This document shows positions 35,716-44,500 of a DNA stretch of 49,407 bases, piece after piece. The first letter of the stretch is position 1; each line of letters begins with the position of its first letter. The notes under the pieces were generated by a model. The model was not told where the DNA came from. It saw nothing but the letters and a program-made list of their open reading frames with translations, and searched no databases. This DNA comes from an uncultured Rhodospirillales bacterium (GTDB taxonomy: Bacteria; Pseudomonadota; Alphaproteobacteria; Reyranellales; Reyranellaceae). The translations under genes were made by a program, and so were the position numbers. The stretch is taken from contig CADECW010000048.1 in assembly GCA_902825855.1 (NCBI GenBank), positions 1-49,407 on the forward strand, given 5' to 3'.

Positions 35716-37674
35716 GTGTACATTTCCGAGATCTACGCGAGCGGCTTCCGGTGCTTCGATTCGACCGCCCCGTTGCAGTTGAAGCTCTCATCCGGTCTCA
35801 ATATCCTCGTGGGGCCAAACGACGCCGGCAAGAGCGCGATTATCGACGCCGCCCGCTATGTCCTTTGGACACGCGGCGACGATTATGTCCGCCCGGACGA
35901 ACACGACTTCCATGTCGGTTCGGACGGCATCCGCGGATGCGACTTCCTCGTTCGGTGCACCTTCGACAATCTCAGCGCAGACGAGGAAGCCCGCTTTCTC
36001 GAATGGTGCACCAACGAAAGGGGAAAGCTTCGCCTGCACGTTTGCATGCGCGGCGCTCGACGCGTCTCACCAGGCGGCGGCAGCGTCATCTCCAGCCAGC
36101 ACCGCGCTGGCGCCGAAGGCGAAGGCTTGCCGCTCGACGGAGAGTTGCGTGAGTATCTAAAGGCCACCTACCTCAAGCCGTTGCGCGACGCCGAGCGCGA
36201 GATGCGAGCGGGCCGCCGGTCGCGTTTGTCGCGCATTCTCGGCGCGATGCCCACGATGGGGCCCCAGAGCAAACCGGCGGCGCCGGGCGCCAACGCTACG
36301 CTCCACGACACGCTAGCTGCCGCGGACACTGCGGTCCGATGCAACCCCGCCGTGGGAGGCGTCGCCAGCAGCGTGAACACTGATTTTCTCGACAAGCTGT
36401 CGTTCGTCGATGATCGCCTTGTCGCGACGCTGGACCTGGGCGCGGGCGGTTCGTTCGATCAGATCCTTGAACGGTTCGAACTCTATCTTAACGCCAAGAC
36501 AGGCAGCGAGCGCGTGCAGCGTGGATTGGGCTACAATAATCTGCTGTTCATGGCAGCCGAGCTGCTGTTGCTTCAGTCGCACCCCGATCAGGTCCCGTTC
36601 CTGCTCATCGAGGAGCCGGAAGCGCACCTGCACCCCCAGCACCAGACGCTGTTCATGGAGGTGCTCGTAGCGCGTGCCGCCAAACCGAACCCCCAGAAGG
36701 GCGAAACCCATCAACAGGTTCAGGTCCTGCTCACCAGTCATAGCCCGCAGCTCGCGGCGGGCGCCGAGCTTGAGACCATGACGATGATCGTCGGTCACCG
36801 CGCCTTTCCGTTGGCAGCGGCACATACCCGGCTCGAAGGGGAGGACTACGAGTTCCTGCGCCGGTTCCTCGATGCGACCAAGGCCAACCTGTTCTTCGCC
36901 CGCGCGCTGATCGTCGTGGAGGGCGACGGTGAGCACCTGTTGCTGCCCGCAATCGCCGAGAAGCTCGGACGTCCGCTCAGCCGGTATGGCGTCTCGCTCG
37001 TCAATGTCGGTCACCGCGGCCTGTTTCGGTACAGCCGGATTCTGCAGCGCAGGACTGGGAACGCGATCCCGGTGCCTGTGGCGCTGATCCCTGACAGGGA
37101 TATCCCGCCCGCTGAGGCGAAGAACCTCGTCGGTGGTCGGAAGACCGAGAACGAGCTGACGCAGGACGAGATCGCGGGGCGGCTGAAGACGCTGCGGCGC
37201 GACGTCGGAGATCCCGTCGACGCCTTCATCGCCGACAGTTGGACGCTCGAGTTCGATCTTGCGCTACGGCCCGAGCTTGCCGAGAGCGTTCACCAGGCGG
37301 TCCAGCTCGCCAAGACCAGCAGTCGCAAGCCTGAACGGCGCGCTAAGATCGTGAAGCAGGCCAGCGAAACCTACGCGGGGTGGAAAGCGGCTGTGCTCAC
37401 TGCGACCGAGATAGCCGTCAAGATTTATCAGCCCGTCCATGACAAGGAGGCCTCCAAGGCCGAGGTCGCCGAGCAACTCGCCGCCATTCTGCGCAAACGC
37501 AACGATACTCCGGAGCAGATGCGCGATCGGCTCCCGCCTTATCTGGTTCGCGCGATCGACTACGTGACGGGCGGTTATGTCCCCGGAGCGCCGGTGATCG
37601 CGGCCGAGCCGGAGGCCGAAGACGAAGACATCGGGGTCGCAGGGATGGACGGCGTGGCTGCGGTGAAGGCGTAG
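35716..37674 (+). CDS. OLD-family ATPase with TOPRIM nuclease domain, GajA-like
   Basis: The 652-residue protein starts at GTG 35716 behind GGGAGGCGGCGA. The N-terminal ABC-type ATPase has Walker A GPNDAGKS (33-40), a signature region LGYNNLLFMAAELL, Walker B FLLIEEPEAHLHPQ (Glu299/Glu300) and a switch histidine in LLTSHSPQLAA. The C-terminal TOPRIM domain has Glu402 in VVEGDGEHLLLPA and the DxD motif D460/D462 in IPDRD. This is the layout of GajA, the nucleotide-sensing DNA endonuclease of Gabija anti-phage defence. The UvrD-like partner gene follows after 4 bases. Class 2 OLD nucleases also occur in other defence pairs, so 'Gabija-like' is the safer name. Confidence 0.88.
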   Translation: MYISEIYASGFRCFDSTAPLQLKLSSGLNILVGPNDAGKSAIIDAARYVLWTRGDDYVRPDEHDFHVGSDGIRGCDFLVRCTFDNLSADEEARFLEWCTNERGKLRLHVCMRGARRVSPGGGSVISSQHRAGAEGEGLPLDGELREYLKATYLKPLRDAEREMRAGRRSRLSRILGAMPTMGPQSKPAAPGANATLHDTLAAADTAVRCNPAVGGVASSVNTDFLDKLSFVDDRLVATLDLGAGGSFDQILERFELYLNAKTGSERVQRGLGYNNLLFMAAELLLLQSHPDQVPFLLIEEPEAHLHPQHQTLFMEVLVARAAKPNPQKGETHQQVQVLLTSHSPQLAAGAELETMTMIVGHRAFPLAAAHTRLEGEDYEFLRRFLDATKANLFFARALIVVEGDGEHLLLPAIAEKLGRPLSRYGVSLVNVGHRGLFRYSRILQRRTGNAIPVPVALIPDRDIPPAEAKNLVGGRKTENELTQDEIAGRLKTLRRDVGDPVDAFIADSWTLEFDLALRPELAESVHQAVQLAKTSSRKPERRAKIVKQASETYAGWKAAVLTATEIAVKIYQPVHDKEASKAEVAEQLAAILRKRNDTPEQMRDRLPPYLVRAIDYVTGGYVPGAPVIAAEPEAEDEDIGVAGMDGVAAVKA

Positions 37675-37678
37675 CGCC

Positions 37679-39658
37679 GTGTTCGAGATCCTGCCGCTCA
37701 CGCCCGAACTGCTTGCTGAACTTGGTGACGAACTGGGCGGCTGCGATTTTACCGATCCGAGCCAGATCGACTTCCTGGCCAAGGCCGCTCCCTGTGACGT
37801 GCAGGCGGCACCAGGCAACGGCAAGACGACGCTGCTAGCGGCGAAGCTCGCGCTGATTTCGCGCAACTGGACGACCCGCAGGCGGGGCGTCTGTGTTATC
37901 TCGCACACCAACGCCGCGCGAACGGAGGTCGAAGACTTGATCGCCCACCATCCGACCGCAGCACGGCTGATGGCCTATCCCCATTTCACTGGCACCGTGA
38001 CGGCTTTCATCAACCAGTATCTCGCCTTGCCCTATCTTCGAGGCCTGGGCTGGGACGTGCGCCAGATTGACGACGATGCCTTCGCGGCCGAGGCGTTGCG
38101 GCGCTATCCGTCGTTCTGGGCATTGAAGAAACAAGCAGAGAGGGCTAGCGCAACTGTAGCCAAATGGGTTGGTAATCTCACACTCGATCCAGCCTTCGAT
38201 GACGTAAGGCATGAACCCGAAAGGCTGATAGTGCAGCGGCAAAAGGGTCAGCACGGTGCTGATACAAATTGCGGCAAGGCACTAGCAAAGCTCAAGGCCG
38301 CGATGGTCAAAAGCGGGCTCTATCGCTACGCCGACATGACTGCGCTCGCGTGGCGTGCGCTCCGCGAAAACCCGAGTCTCGCCGAGCGGCTTCGCGACCG
38401 GTTTCCGCTCGTCATTCTTGATGAGGCGCAGGACACACATGGCGACCAGCTCCGGCTGCTGGAGCACGTGTTCAAGCAAGACGGGGCGGCATTCCAGCGT
38501 CTCGGGGACAGCAATCAAACGCTATACGAGGACGATGGAGCAGTACCGGCATATTGGACGCCGGGCCCCGGGTGCATCCCTCTCGATACGAGCCGCAGGT
38601 TCGGCGGGGAGATCGCTGGTTTTGCAAGCCGACTGACCGTGCGCCAGGCTCAGACCATTGTCGGGCTGGGCGCACGGCCGGCGTCGCGCGTGATGTTCCT
38701 GTTCGACGAAGCTACGATCAGTGGGGTTCTCGGAGCCTTCGCTGAAGAGGCACGCACGCTGTGGGGCGGCGATTGCAGCACGCGCGACGTCTGGGCGGTC
38801 GCGTCGCGTCACAATCTGGCCGGCAAGAAAGGCGCATGGCAGCCAAAAAGTCTTGTCGACTACCATCCCGCATACCGCAGCGAGGGCGGGTCTCGATCGA
38901 AAGCGAACCTCCTTTGCCGGCAGCTTCAGAAGGCTGCGGTGCACTATGCCGCGGCGCGACCGCCCGCAGAGGTCAGTGAGATGCTCGCCGCGGGGGTGTC
39001 TGGACTGGCGCGGGCTCATGGTTGGAAAGCGGCGAATGATCGTCCGATCACCGCGCACAATGTCTGGGCGGCGCTGGCGCATCGCGACCTCGCGTTGCCC
39101 CGCACCATACGTCGACTGCTGCGGGACCATGTGCTTGCCGGCGCTGCAGTGTGGGAAGAGGCGGCATGGCTGGCGTTCATAGAAGCGTTGCTACCACTGT
39201 TCAGTCCGGCTCCTCAGGGCTCCGAGGGCGATATCGCGGACTTTTGCGCCTTTGTCGCCGAACAGAAGGCCGATCTTGCCGACCCCGAGCGCCGCTCCAC
39301 GAAACAGGTTCAATTCGACGATCTCACGTTGCGGCTGGGGTCGATCCACTCGGTCAAGGGCAAGAGCGTAGATGGCATTCTCGTCGTTGAGAGCGAGATT
39401 TGGAAAGGCAGTAGTGCGGACGAGCAGTGCGTCGACCTAGCTGCGGTGCTTCCACGCGCGTTCGGCGTTACCGACGAACTTTTTACGGGCGTAAGGCTGA
39501 CTGCCGCGACAAACGTCTTCGTGGGCGTGACCAGGCCGCGCGAGTTGTTGGGCCTCGCGCTGCGCAAATCCGAAGCAATGGCCCTGATAGGCCCCGCCAC
39601 GGAGCAAGGGTGGAAACTCGTCGACCTGGTCGCGCAGGCTGCGGAGCCGAAGGTATGA
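37679..39658 (+). CDS. UvrD-like superfamily 1 helicase, GajB-like
   Basis: The 659-residue protein starts at GTG 37679. Motifs seen are Walker A AAPGNGKT (43-50), motif Ia region VISHTNAARTEVEDL, Walker B VILDEAQD (Asp248/Glu249), motif III LGDSNQTLY, motif V region SIHSVKGKSVDGILVV and motif VI FVGVTRPRELLGLAL. In Gabija, GajB binds DNA ends and works with GajA to deplete nucleotides or cut phage DNA. The gene lies 4 bases after the OLD nuclease gene and overlaps the next gene by ATGA (39655-39658), so all three are co-translated. Family is clear; exact system membership is inferred from the neighbour. Confidence 0.88.
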   Translation: MFEILPLTPELLAELGDELGGCDFTDPSQIDFLAKAAPCDVQAAPGNGKTTLLAAKLALISRNWTTRRRGVCVISHTNAARTEVEDLIAHHPTAARLMAYPHFTGTVTAFINQYLALPYLRGLGWDVRQIDDDAFAAEALRRYPSFWALKKQAERASATVAKWVGNLTLDPAFDDVRHEPERLIVQRQKGQHGADTNCGKALAKLKAAMVKSGLYRYADMTALAWRALRENPSLAERLRDRFPLVILDEAQDTHGDQLRLLEHVFKQDGAAFQRLGDSNQTLYEDDGAVPAYWTPGPGCIPLDTSRRFGGEIAGFASRLTVRQAQTIVGLGARPASRVMFLFDEATISGVLGAFAEEARTLWGGDCSTRDVWAVASRHNLAGKKGAWQPKSLVDYHPAYRSEGGSRSKANLLCRQLQKAAVHYAAARPPAEVSEMLAAGVSGLARAHGWKAANDRPITAHNVWAALAHRDLALPRTIRRLLRDHVLAGAAVWEEAAWLAFIEALLPLFSPAPQGSEGDIADFCAFVAEQKADLADPERRSTKQVQFDDLTLRLGSIHSVKGKSVDGILVVESEIWKGSSADEQCVDLAAVLPRAFGVTDELFTGVRLTAATNVFVGVTRPRELLGLALRKSEAMALIGPATEQGWKLVDLVAQAAEPKV

Positions 39659-40740
39659 GCGGGCCCGTATCGACAGCCGGACGGGGGACGTCGACCAAGC
39701 TGATTGGTTTGACAAAGCATACGAAGCACGGCCACGTGCCAAGCCCGGTCTCGCTGCATTTCGTGGCGCCGCCGGCGCAGCCTGCCTTGTCGTTCAACTC
39801 GATTGCCTTGGCCGCCGCCATCGCGAGGACGGCGACGACTTGGGATGATGCACCCGTCGTCCTACTCGACGGATTGCAGCAAAGTGCTCTGATTGAAGTG
39901 GAGACTTTGCTCCAGGATGGATCGGCATTTGCGCTCGAATCTCATTTCAAATTCCTCGCGGATACTGCAGGGTCGCAGTTCGCGGCCAAGGTCGGCGCCG
40001 GCATTGCCCACCTCTATATGGACGCTCTCGGCTATGCATGGCGAGCGAACGCGGCGTGCCTCTCTTCGACGCTCGATCCCCATGCGGACTTCATCTACGA
40101 AGGTGGCAACGCGTCCGGCCACGGTGTCGTGCTCGCAGAGGCGCACGGTTCGTTCGCCAAAGATGCGAGCGCTGCCAAGATAGCGAACGCGGCGAAGAGA
40201 AAGTACGTCAAGCAGGTAAAGCCCTTTGTGGCGAAACCGTCGCCGTTCGGAGAGATCATCCACGGCTATTCAATTGCATTCGGCTCGAAGCCGACGGCAG
40301 CCGGGAGCTTCCTGGCCGTGTCGGAAACACGGATCTCGAAGCCGCGAAAACGAACTCCACCGCCAAGTGTCCCGCAGAGAGGCGCGATACCCGAAGGCAC
40401 GCCGGCGCTGACGGCTCTTGCGACCCATCGCTCGAACTTTCTCTTGATGGGCGCACCGGAGGTAACGAATTGGATCGACTGGATCCGCTTACCAGACTCC
40501 CCAGCTCCCGAGCGACATGACGTTCCGTTTCTTCGATTTGGCTATGCGGGTCGAACCTATTTGGCGGCGCCTCCATGGCTTTTGCGGCCAGGCGGGCCTC
40601 CATGGTGGATCGAGGATTTCTTCGATCATCCTGAGTGGTGGCGACTTGCTCGGCGCGCACGATTGTCGCCATCGCACCATCCTGGTTCTGACTTCGGCTG
40701 GTTCGCGATCGAGGAGAAGGCGGGAGCCGAGCAACGATGA
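39655..40740 (+). CDS. Third component of the Gabija-like operon, possible degenerate nuclease
   Basis: The 361-residue protein begins at an ATG that overlaps the helicase stop (ATGA). The middle contains ADFIYEG (Asp145) followed by GHGVVLAEAHGSF (Glu162, His164). Spacing and hydrophobic pattern resemble a PD-(D/E)XK core in which the lysine is replaced by histidine; this is inference from shape, not a confirmed match. The C-terminal third is rich in Trp and Pro (APPWLLRPGGPPWWIEDFFD), suggesting a binding surface. No signal peptide or membrane segment is seen. Standard Gabija has only two genes, so this may be a system-specific partner. Confidence 0.7.
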   Translation: MSGPVSTAGRGTSTKLIGLTKHTKHGHVPSPVSLHFVAPPAQPALSFNSIALAAAIARTATTWDDAPVVLLDGLQQSALIEVETLLQDGSAFALESHFKFLADTAGSQFAAKVGAGIAHLYMDALGYAWRANAACLSSTLDPHADFIYEGGNASGHGVVLAEAHGSFAKDASAAKIANAAKRKYVKQVKPFVAKPSPFGEIIHGYSIAFGSKPTAAGSFLAVSETRISKPRKRTPPPSVPQRGAIPEGTPALTALATHRSNFLLMGAPEVTNWIDWIRLPDSPAPERHDVPFLRFGYAGRTYLAAPPWLLRPGGPPWWIEDFFDHPEWWRLARRARLSPSHHPGSDFGWFAIEEKAGAEQR

Positions 40741-41117
40741 GGCTGCCAACTGTCGAGCCGACGGGCTTTGCGCTCTCCGCGGGAGATCACATTGCCAGGG
40801 CTGACGCGACGAGCCTTACCAGTATGCGCTGTTCCGCGACGGATTGGCCCTTCTGGGCGAGCCTCTTCGAGGGCGGCTGCGCGATGTTGTTGTCTGGTCG
40901 CCAGATGGAGGGATGGCGCTTGGGTAACGCTGCTGCGGCGGGTCGCATCGCAGAGCGCACTATGCTAAGAGTTCGTGACGGTACTTTCTTGGTTCTCAGA
41001 CAGACCAATCCGCGTCACCGAAATGGGTCTGAGAGGCGATCGACTTCGATAGATACCGAAACCGCACAAAAATTTTTTTGTGATTTTCCCTTTAAAATCA
41101 ACACCGCAAGATTTTGA
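40737..41117 (+). CDS. Possible fourth gene of the Gabija-like operon
   Basis: ATG 40737 overlaps the preceding stop in the same ATGA manner as the upstream pair, giving a 126-residue frame (MRLPTVEPTGFALSAGDHIA, then DWPFWASLFEGGCAMLL). Codon use becomes AT-richer toward the end. No domain is recognised. The coupling argues for a real gene; the weak composition in the last 40 codons argues for caution, and it may be shortened by decay. Confidence 0.5.
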   Translation: MRLPTVEPTGFALSAGDHIARADATSLTSMRCSATDWPFWASLFEGGCAMLLSGRQMEGWRLGNAAAAGRIAERTMLRVRDGTFLVLRQTNPRHRNGSERRSTSIDTETAQKFFCDFPFKINTARF

Positions 41118-41157
41118 CGGCCCGAGGGTCAGCTTTGGGCGTCGAAGATAAGAAAAA

Positions 41158-41186
41158 ACCCAGCTAGATCAATGACCTAGCTGGGT
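41158..41186 (-). terminator. Intrinsic terminator reading on the minus strand
   Basis: ACCCAGCTAG (41158-41167) and CTAGCTGGGT (41177-41186) form a perfect 10-bp stem with a 9-base loop. On the minus strand the stem is followed by TTTTTTCTT; on the plus strand no T-run follows. It therefore terminates minus-strand transcription, although no established minus-strand gene ends here. It could also act weakly on plus-strand transcripts from the Gabija-like operon. Confidence 0.7.
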
Positions 41187-41319
41187 CTAGAACAATCGAG
41201 GGGGTGACCGGGGATACAGTAGGATTGCCTAGCGTAGTTTCATACTTCGATAGATTGCGAATGCCGCCGATAGAAAATCGCGTCGGCCTCGGAAGAGGGG
41301 ACAGGCGATGGAATTGGCG

Positions 41320-41472
41320 TCATGAGAAGCGTGACGACAGATTAATCTTCAATACAGGTTTTATCTTATCGGCCGCAGAGCTGGCGCGGTGAAAGTCATT
41401 GATGAGGTCGGAGCCAATTTCTTGTAAGAGTTGAACGAGCGCCGCGTCGGCATCGCGAATCGGAATGGCCAT
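41320..41472 (-). CDS. Possible 50-residue minus-strand protein
   Basis: ATG 41472 opens MAIPIRDADAALVQLLQEIG, SDLINDFHRASSAADKIKPV and LKINLSSRFS, ending at 41320. It has natural amino acid composition and GC-rich third codon positions. It ends 134 bases before the minus-oriented terminator (41158-41186), which otherwise has no gene. The ribosome-binding site is poor. It is one reading of a stretch that is also partly open on the other strand. Confidence 0.35.
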   Translation of the reverse strand: MAIPIRDADAALVQLLQEIGSDLINDFHRASSAADKIKPVLKINLSSRFS

Positions 41473-41587
41473 GACTGAGAAAACAGCAAAGCTGATTGAG
41501 CTGGCGACGGATGTGGCCACGGCTACTGACAGATTCGATGGAACGACTAGGTTTTTTGGGGTTCCTGAGCCGATATATTTCGGCTGA
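41465..41587 (+). CDS. Possible 40-residue protein ahead of the STAND ATPase gene
   Basis: The frame reads MAMTEKTAKLIELATDVATA, then TDRFDGTTRFFGVPEPIYFG, ending 8 bases before the next gene start. The amphipathic helix and tail look like a small regulatory or antitoxin-type protein, but no family is recognised and the upstream site is weak. The start may be ATG 41465 or 41471. Close spacing suggests translation with the downstream gene. Confidence 0.4.
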   Translation: MAMTEKTAKLIELATDVATATDRFDGTTRFFGVPEPIYFG

Positions 41588-41595
41588 GGATTTCT

Positions 41596-44500
41596 ATGAC
41601 GATGAAAAATGATGAAGGCGGAGCCAACCCGTCCTACCAGGGCTACGACTACCAGAAGTTGGTAACGATCTGGGTGGCGTTGCGGCTGATGTTCGGGCCG
41701 GGCGCCGCCGCGGATCAGGTCGTGGTCGAGCCGGCCTCGCACGACGACGTTAAGGCGCTCCTGGCAGTGTCGGAAGAGGCGGCCGAGGCCAGCCTCAAGA
41801 TCGCAGCCGGCAGCGAGCTGCATGTTCAAATCAAGTTCAAGGGCGCCGGCGCCTGGAGCGCCAAGGACTTTGCGGGCGTGATCAATGACAAGGCGGCCAA
41901 GGGGACCAAGGGCCCTAAGCCGCGGCCTCGTGCCAAGGCCCTGCTGCTGGCCAACAGCAACCGTCGCTATGTCTTCATCACCAACTCCAGCGTCGACAGC
42001 GCTTTGGCCAAGGGCCGGGTCAAGTATCCCGAACAGAATCCCGACGCCGCCTTCACGCCAGCGAACCTCAATCTCAAGCCGCCGGAGCGGCAAGGCCTCG
42101 CCGGCCGTTTCGCCCTGATCGAGGGCATGACCCATGAGGAGACGCGGCGGCAGATCGACAAGATCCTCACTGGGACGCTGCATGTCCCTACCCAGGCGCT
42201 CGACGCCTGCGTCGACCGCCTCAAACGGGCGGTCGAAGATCGCTTTCTCGCGGTCCCCGACCCACTGCGCAAGGCGGACATCGAGAAGATTGCGGAGGGC
42301 TTCGGTGGCGTGCCACACGCCAACCCGCAGCTAGCCCGATACGTGCCCCCCGCCAACCTCCCCGTCGCCGAAGCGCGCCTGACCCAGCTCGGTGCAGTGC
42401 TGCTGATCGGTCCGTCGGGCTACGGCAAGAGCCTGACCGCCGACAAACTGGCCTTCGATCGCCGCCAAGCCGATCCGCCCTACAAGGTGGTCCGCGAGAG
42501 CGCGGGCTTGCCGGCGATCGAGGAGGCGTTCGCCGGCCCCGGTCGGGTGCTGTTCCACCTGGAGGACCCCTGGGGCCAGTCCGGCCTAAAGAGGGGCGAG
42601 GCCGAGAACTGGTCCAAACGGATCAGCGCCCTCATCCGCCAGGGGGGCCCCGACAAGCAGTTCGTCATCACCTCGCGAAGCGAGATCTATCGCGCGGCCC
42701 TCAGCGCGTCGCCGCCGCCGGTGTGGGCCGACCGCGCCGTCGTCATCGACGACGACGCCTATGACGAGGCCGCGCGCCGGCTGATCCTGCACAGCCCCCT
42801 GGCTGCAGCCGGCGCATGGCGCCAGGACCTCGCGCGCCAGCACGAAGCACGCCTGCTTCGCGCGTTGAAGTCGCCGTTCGAGCTGAACGCCTTCGCGCGT
42901 GAACTAATCGCCGTCCCGAAACCCGCTGAAGCGGACGTCGACCGGCTGGTGGACCGGGCGCTCAGCGACAGCCGCCTGCAGGTGGTCCGCGACCAGATCG
43001 GCGGCTTCGGCGACCGAGGCGTCCGCGGCGCGGCTGTGCTCTGGGCGCTGCTGCGCTATTCACGGAGTCTGCCGCCTGGCCAGCTCGCCCGGCTTCGCCG
43101 TGAGGTCGATCGCGAAGACAAGGTCGAGATCGCGCTCGACGACCTGGCCGAGCATCTGGCTCAGACCCAGTTGACCAAGGACGGCGACGGCGCCTATGCC
43201 GCCCATTCCAAGGTCGTAGAAGCCATGGAGCAGCTGGCCCGCGAGCAGCCTCGCGCGGTCGAAGACGCGCTGAACGCGACTGCGCGGGCGGCCGTCATGC
43301 TGGCCGGGCAGGATCTTAACTGGCTGGATGTGGTCGAGAGCCTAGTGACCGGGGCGCGGGCGCTCGAGGACGACGGCGTCGAACTCGACGAGGCCGTCGT
43401 AACTGCCTTCGATGGCCTTCTGATCGACGGCCTGACCAAGGCCGTCGGCCATGCCACCGCCTTCCACAGGGCTTGGCGCGCGGCCGATCGCCGGCTCAGC
43501 CCGGAGTCGCCGATCGGCTGGCTTGTCGACTGGCTCGAGCACGGCGCGCCCAAGGAGAAAGGCGGCTTCGCTTCCATCGGCTGGCGACCGCCCAAGGTCT
43601 CCAAGGCCGACCGCGACGCCGTCATCGCCGCCGATCCCGATCTGCGCATCCTTAAGGGGTTCATCGCTCACCAGCTACCCCGGACTCACACTAACTATGA
43701 CGCCGATGATCTGCTTCCTTGGCTGAAGCCGTTCGGGGCGGATTTCACCAAGGCCTTCCTGACCGCCGGCAAGGTGGTGGCCGAAGCGGCCGACTATATA
43801 ACGAGCGCCGACGCGATTTCGGAATGCGCTCTGGCGGGCCCTCAGCCGCCGTATGAGGCGGTGTGGGACCAGATCGTAAAGATGCAGGCGAGCGTCGACG
43901 CCGCCCTGACCCAGTCGAGCGTGGACCGCCGCCAAGCCTGGCAGGGCGAACTCGATTTCGCCGCGGGTCTGCACATCCAGCAGCGTGTCGAGGAGGAGGG
44001 ACCTTCGGCTGATCACTTCGCCAAGGGCTACGTCAAGGCGCGACGTCGCCAGCAAGGCCACGGCTGGATCGCGGGACATCCCAGGCCGGATATCATCCTG
44101 CCGCTTTGGGCCGAGGCAATGCGCTACAGCCTGCCCAAGGTCACAGCCGACGAGCTCGACGCCTTCTTCGAGGCCGCGGGGGAGGACGACCGCCTTCAGG
44201 CCGCAGGGCTGGGCGTCATCGCCGACCGACGCCTCGAGTTCGGACGAGACCGCGTTTTGCGCGCGCTGACCAGCGGCGAGCCCAAGGCGATCGACGCCGC
44301 CGTCCGGGCCCTGGCATTCCTCGAAGGTGACGGGGAGGGCAAATCGGGCAAGCCGTCGGCCCAGACCATTCTGCTTGACCTTTTGCCAACGTTGTCGCCG
44401 GTCCGCGCCGCCTTGCTAGCGCCAGAGATTGCCGACCTCGAACTCGGGAAGAAGAAGGCTGCGCTCGCGCAGCGCATCCTGGCCGCCAGTCCGCCCGGTG

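Noticed and set aside
41320..42318. 332-codon minus-strand frame overlapping the STAND ATPase start
   Set aside because: Most of it is antisense to the clear nuclease-domain coding sequence. Only its last 50 codons, outside that gene, look natural and are listed separately.
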